A stretch of DNA of 64,000 bases from JAKRSE01 sp943369295. Its GTDB lineage: Bacteria > Armatimonadota > Fimbriimonadia > Fimbriimonadales > Fimbriimonadaceae. This document shows, in pieces, positions 60,683 through 64,000 of this stretch (positions are counted from its first letter, which is position 1; every line of letters starts with the position of its first letter). A program made the position numbers and the translations under genes. The stretch covers positions 209,399 through 273,398 of the forward strand of contig CALRMU020000004.1 in the NCBI GenBank assembly GCA_943369295.1. Direction: 5' to 3'. The notes under the pieces were generated by a model, which saw only the letters and a program-made list of their open reading frames with translations, ran no database searches and was not told the DNA's origin.

Positions 60683-61885
60683 TTAGGGGGCGACCACGAC
60701 GAGAGGCATATCCGTCTGCCTTTCTGAGATGAATCGGCAGCCCTCTGAGGTCACGACGACCATCTCCTCCAGGCCCAAGTAGCCGCGACCGGGCAGAGTC
60801 ACTCCCAATTCCAGGGTGTAGATTTCGCCCTCGCGGACGGGGATCTTGGGAGTGTTTCCGTATCGAGGCCAGGCTGGACCAAGAATGGCTCCGCCATCAT
60901 GGGCGGCTCGGCCGACCTGATGTCCGACGGCGTGGTGGTATTCGGGGTAGCCCTTGCCGACCAAAAAGCTCCTGGCAGCGGCATCAACCTGCCAGCCTTC
61001 GACTCCTGGCTTCAAGACTTCTGCGGCAGCAGAGATTGAGCCATAGACAGCCTCAAATCCAAGCTGAACATCCTCAGGCACTCCCTCTGATTCATCCGCT
61101 GCTACCATCCAGCAGCGTTGGATATCGCTGGAATAGCCATCTTTGATGACCCCCAAATCCATGTGCAGAATGTGGCCCGGAGAAACCTTGATGGTGGACG
61201 AAGGGCGTCCGTGGCCGATCATGGAATCGGGCCCTGAGTTGACGATGGGGTCTCCATGGCGATCCCACGAGTAGCCGAGTCCTTTTGAATCCATCCAGCT
61301 TTGGACCAGATCGTAAAGCTCAAGTTCGGTCTGGCCTTTGGCGGCATGAGCAGGGAAGTCAGCAAAGATCTTGTCCCCTTCGGCGATCGCGGCGAGAATC
61401 AGGTTCAGTTCTTCCTGAGTTTTCTGACCCCGTAATCTGAAAAGCAAAGATTCTGCCGAAGTCAATCCTTCCAGCCAAGGTGTTCCAACGAGAATCTGCT
61501 GAAGGTTCAGCCACATTCCGTGGGTCAGGCCATCGGCTTTCACATCGCTTGGTGAAACGTTGATTCCGATTTTTGCTCCTGGCTGAAGGTTCTCATTTAG
61601 GGCTTTGACAAGATCAGGCCCGACATCCTGAACGTAGGAAATCACTTCGTCCCACTCTCCGGTGGAGATTAGAGGATCGGCATCGTAGCTTCCCACGACT
61701 GCCATCGTTTTGTTGGGCAAAACAATCAAGGCAGACTGCCAGGTAAGGCCGCCTTCGAGGATCAAGGGCAGGCAGGGGTCTCCGCTTTCGCTTGTTTCTC
61801 GGACGAAAATCAGCCAGGCATCAAGGCCGGTTTCGGCCAGCAGGCTCTGTGCCTGTCGAAGCTTCGAGAGGGTAAGGCTGGACAT
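60683..61885 (-). CDS. M24-family (Xaa-Pro type) metallopeptidase
   Basis: 400 aa. The C-terminal pita-bread domain has GHILHMDLGVIKDGYSSDIQRC (two Asp metal ligands), HHAVGHQVGRAAHD (His), YTLELGVTLPGRG (Glu) and LGLEEMVVV (Glu). The N-terminal creatinase-like domain runs from 1 to about 150. These are two-metal aminopeptidases or prolidases. Substrate is probably a Pro-containing peptide, but not certain. The first gene of the gluQ group. Confidence 0.9.
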   Translation of the reverse strand: MSSLTLSKLRQAQSLLAETGLDAWLIFVRETSESGDPCLPLILEGGLTWQSALIVLPNKTMAVVGSYDADPLISTGEWDEVISYVQDVGPDLVKALNENLQPGAKIGINVSPSDVKADGLTHGMWLNLQQILVGTPWLEGLTSAESLLFRLRGQKTQEELNLILAAIAEGDKIFADFPAHAAKGQTELELYDLVQSWMDSKGLGYSWDRHGDPIVNSGPDSMIGHGRPSSTIKVSPGHILHMDLGVIKDGYSSDIQRCWMVAADESEGVPEDVQLGFEAVYGSISAAAEVLKPGVEGWQVDAAARSFLVGKGYPEYHHAVGHQVGRAAHDGGAILGPAWPRYGNTPKIPVREGEIYTLELGVTLPGRGYLGLEEMVVVTSEGCRFISERQTDMPLVVVAP

Positions 61886-61917
61886 GCTCTCATTCTACGC
61901 TTTTGGAGGAGAGATGA

Positions 61918-62021
61918 AGGAAGGAGGAGGAATGAGGAATGAGGAATGAGGAATCAGGAATGAGGAATGAAGAACGAGGAATTGTAGAGTTGTAGAGTTG
62001 TAGAGTTGTAGAGTTGTAGAG
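61918..62021. repeat. Short tandem repeats
   Basis: About 61918-61970 is a GAGGAAT-type heptamer run with irregularities. Then five exact copies of TTGTAGAG at 61982-62021. Copies flank each other directly. The stretch at 62025-62052 has a decayed ATTCATG...CGTCGTGGCATCC, related to the dispersed palindrome. Confidence 0.85.
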
Positions 62022-62151
62022 TCAACATTCATGTCTTACACGTCGTGGCATCCTCTTCAAAAATCTTAAAGTACCCAGACAAGTTGGATGAAAAATTTAA
62101 CCAATGCCCAAGCGGCTGGAACGAAATCTGAACCTGCGAGTCTGAATTAAT

Positions 62152-62769
62152 GTGAAGCGAGTTTCGCCTAATATGAAGTGGGTGTGGGTTTTTGCGGCAG
62201 GATGTCTGACCGCATTGATTCTGCCTAAGCTGACCTGGAGCGAAAAATCCAGCCAGCCACTTCCGACCCTCTTTGGGGAAATTCAGACCATGGGAGAGCT
62301 GAGGACCGCGAAGGTCGAAGCCTCTCGGGTGGTTAAGCTTCAGTCATCCTTGGAAGCACCTGGTGTGCTTTCGATGGTGGTCGGTCTGCCTCAGGCGTTA
62401 GAAATGGCATCAACCAGTGAAGCTGGCGTGCAGGTTTCTGGAACTATTGAGGCTGGTGTTGACCTTGGTCAGGCAGAGTTTACGAAAACTCCAGAGGGAG
62501 TTAATGTCGTTCTGCCCAAGGCAACCCTTACCCCCGGCCGCACACAAACTCAGCTTCTCTGGTCAAGAGAGTCTTGGCTTAATAGAGATAAGAGTTTGGT
62601 CTTAAGGGCCTCTGAGAAAGGCAAAGAAGAGCTGATGAAGTCAGCCGGAACGGTTCAGCTTCTGCAGTCGGCGGAGCGCCAAGCAGAAGCCACTGTTCGC
62701 AGGCTCTTAATCGAAGCCGGAGCCAAGGAAGTCGCCTTTAGCTGGAAGGCAGATTCTCGCTCCATGTAA
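62152..62769 (+). CDS. DUF4230-like membrane-anchored protein
   Basis: 205 aa from GTG 62152; ATG 62173 is an alternative. A transmembrane or signal helix MKWVWVFAAGCLTALILP near the start. GELRTAKVEASRVV, VSGTIEAGVDLGQAEFTKTPEGVNVVLPKATLTPG match the DUF4230 pattern. The end is a helical segment. Its final 32 bp overlap the convergent prpB. Function unknown. Confidence 0.75.
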   Translation: MKRVSPNMKWVWVFAAGCLTALILPKLTWSEKSSQPLPTLFGEIQTMGELRTAKVEASRVVKLQSSLEAPGVLSMVVGLPQALEMASTSEAGVQVSGTIEAGVDLGQAEFTKTPEGVNVVLPKATLTPGRTQTQLLWSRESWLNRDKSLVLRASEKGKEELMKSAGTVQLLQSAERQAEATVRRLLIEAGAKEVAFSWKADSRSM

Positions 62770-63631
62770 CTTCGGCTCCCTGGTAATCCTGGTAGTCGAT
62801 GATTTCATAGAGCTCGGCTCTGGTCCTCATTTTCTCAATCCATTCAGCTTGTGTTCCGGTCGATAACAGATCGGAATAGAAATCCTGGATGGATTTCAGC
62901 ATAACCCTCATGGCTGAAACAGGGAAGATGACCATCTGGTAACCCAGTTCTTCAAATCTCTTGGCTGAGATAAGCGGCGTCCTGCCGAACTCGGTCATGT
63001 TCGCCAAAAGGGGGACATCCACCTTCGATCGGAAATCGGCAAACTCTTCTTCAGTCGATAACCCTTCGGGGAAAATGGCGTCGGCTCCGGCCTGAATGTA
63101 GGCCTTCGCTCTTTCGACAGCCGCTTCCAGCCCTTCAACATTTCTGGCGTCGGTACGGGCGATGATCACGAAGTTGGGGTCGCGCTTGGCTGAAACTGCG
63201 GCACGGATTTTCTCCTCCATCGCGTCGCGGGTGATCAGAGCTTTGCCATCCAGGTGACCGCATCTCTTGGGCATGACTTGGTCTTCAAGGTGGATTCCGG
63301 CCAGTCCAGCTCGTTCCATTTCGATGACCGTTCTAACCACGTTCCAGCTTTCGCCAAAACCGGTGTCGGCATCGCAGATCATGGGGATGGGGGTAGCCTG
63401 GCAGGATCTAGCCGCGATATCTGCCATCTCGTTCAGAGTCATGAGGCCGATATCCGGGGCTCCCAAGTGGCAGTTGGTCATGGCTCCACCGCTGAGGTAG
63501 ACAGCCTTGGCGCCGCTCTTGTAGGCGGTCAGGGCGCTGAGAGCGTTAAAGGCTCCTGGCATGACCACGATGCCTTCGGACATCTGCTTGCGAAGCAGGG
63601 CTCCGGGGGATTCGAGCGGAGGACGGATCAT
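62738..63631 (-). CDS. prpB: 2-Methylisocitrate lyase
   Basis: 297 aa. VVMPGAFNALSALTAYKSGAKAVYLSGGAM is the PrpB start. DADTGFGES binds magnesium. HLEDQVMPKRCGHLDGKALI carries the catalytic Cys in KRCGH, characteristic of the isocitrate/methylisocitrate lyase family. It would cut 2-methylisocitrate to pyruvate and succinate in the methylcitrate cycle; related carboxyphosphoenolpyruvate mutases cannot be ruled out. No prpC or prpD in the window. Confidence 0.92.
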   Translation of the reverse strand: MIRPPLESPGALLRKQMSEGIVVMPGAFNALSALTAYKSGAKAVYLSGGAMTNCHLGAPDIGLMTLNEMADIAARSCQATPIPMICDADTGFGESWNVVRTVIEMERAGLAGIHLEDQVMPKRCGHLDGKALITRDAMEEKIRAAVSAKRDPNFVIIARTDARNVEGLEAAVERAKAYIQAGADAIFPEGLSTEEEFADFRSKVDVPLLANMTEFGRTPLISAKRFEELGYQMVIFPVSAMRVMLKSIQDFYSDLLSTGTQAEWIEKMRTRAELYEIIDYQDYQGAEVTWSENLPSS

Positions 63632-64000
63632 GTCTTAGAATCTACCTGGCGGCAGATTCGGCGGGGTGGTTTCTGTCTGTTGGTCCTCAGAGTACGGCCT
63701 GGGAAGAGGGTGACTCTATCTCTCCCATCGAACGTCTCTTTGTATCTCGTCGCAACTCGATGGGTGGGGTCCGCAGCTTGTATCTGGCGGGCGGGAAAAA
63801 ACTTCGTTTCGAATTGATCATTCACGACCTTGTCCTCCTGTGTCATTGCACGATCGTGGCACCTGTAAGATTAACATTGTTGGGGAAGAGCCTGGTTTGA
63901 CGCTTCGTGGCACCAGAGTGAAAGACTCGCAAGTGAGATAGCGTGCAGGCTCTCTTCAGCTCCAAGGCTAGAACGGTATCAAGGGAGCCCCGGCCACTAC
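63632..64000. repeat. Intergenic region with dispersed repeat copy
   Basis: No gene seen. The palindrome unit ATTCACGACC...GTGGCACC is at 63820-63863, preceded by GGTGGGG...CTGGCGGGCGGG (about 63760-63795), the second hairpin of the same repeat family. GTGGCACC also appears at about 63907. The end of the window is not resolved. Confidence 0.8.

Noticed and set aside
61982..62021. Phase-variable promoter driving the DUF4230 gene
   Set aside because: Five 8-bp repeats could vary, but they lie 130 nt upstream with no visible promoter boxes, so I did not claim control.

Overview
The window is a stretch of chromosome from a bacterium with a diderm-type cell envelope and moderate GC. It looks most like the Armatimonadota, family Fimbriimonadaceae or close to it. 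The reasons are the prepilin signature at 34704 (ILFPVFAQAKAAAK after the pilin helix), many lipobox proteins, an ADP-heptose epimerase, and Gram-negative-type minor pilins. This placement is inference from familiarity, not from a search. I saw no tRNA, rRNA, CRISPR array, transposase or phage gene, so the window reads as core chromosome with a few repeat-rich gaps.

Layout, left to right. 0.3-8.7 kb (minus strand): a GNAT enzyme, ribosomal protein S20, a large unknown winged-helix-like protein, a degenerate serpin-like lipoprotein, and a branched-chain amino acid ABC operon (livK-livH-livM-livG) with overlapping start/stop codons and no livF. 8.9-11.1 kb: a retropepsin-like protease with a PDZ domain, a family-5-type uracil-DNA glycosylase and an FmdB zinc ribbon. 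11.3-16.7 kb: a type IV pilus locus. It holds three nearly identical short major prepilin genes in tandem, each preceded by a small hairpin and followed by a hairpin or terminator, then PilV-, PilW- and PilX-like minor pilins and an unknown membrane protein. 16.8-25.5 kb: an EI24-like membrane protein, an ECF sigma factor, an M16 peptidase pair (one with the zinc motif, one without), a RecB-like nuclease, an EEP-family hydrolase, an M61 peptidase and a secreted CPPC protein. 25.9-30.3 kb: a stress protein, a cytochrome b561-like protein, a DUF4382/DUF5666 lipoprotein and phosphofructokinase.

30.3-36.7 kb (minus): a lipid kinase and a TetR regulator with a near-perfect palindromic operator, then nuoF and nuoE separated by a prepilin, a 57-aa lipoprotein and a small membrane protein, then thioredoxin and a SpoU-type methyltransferase. 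36.7-44.7 kb: a small zinc-ribbon protein, RdgB, a HAD phosphatase, a GNAT enzyme, an EVE protein, an MFS transporter, a Gfo/Idh/MocA oxidoreductase, a TerC protein, an FmdB protein and a GH16 glucanase with a CBM6-like domain. 44.7-48.9 kb: repeats, then a sugar ABC permease and an unusual fusion of solute-binding protein and permease. 49.2-53.0 kb: the rpsB-tsf-pyrH-frr-uppS operon. 53.06-53.8 kb: a four-copy tandem array of a roughly 207-bp unit. 53.9-56.7 kb: murQ, a BadF-type sugar kinase and hldD (cell-wall recycling and LPS core). 56.8-58.7 kb: a cysteine-less DUF2089 protein, a DUF4097-like protein and a 54-aa peptide. 58.8-63.6 kb: an unknown secreted protein, gluQ, an M24 peptidase, a DUF4230 protein and prpB.

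The most distinctive material is the triplicated prepilin locus with its conserved leader hairpins, a dispersed and tandem intergenic repeat family built on a CACGACCT...AGGTCGTG palindrome (at least seven copies), the solute-binding protein/permease fusion, the cysteine-less DUF2089 protein, and several genes whose start codon lies 4-6 nt behind a -10-like box, suggesting leaderless transcripts. I did not find a clear new defence or biosynthetic system.
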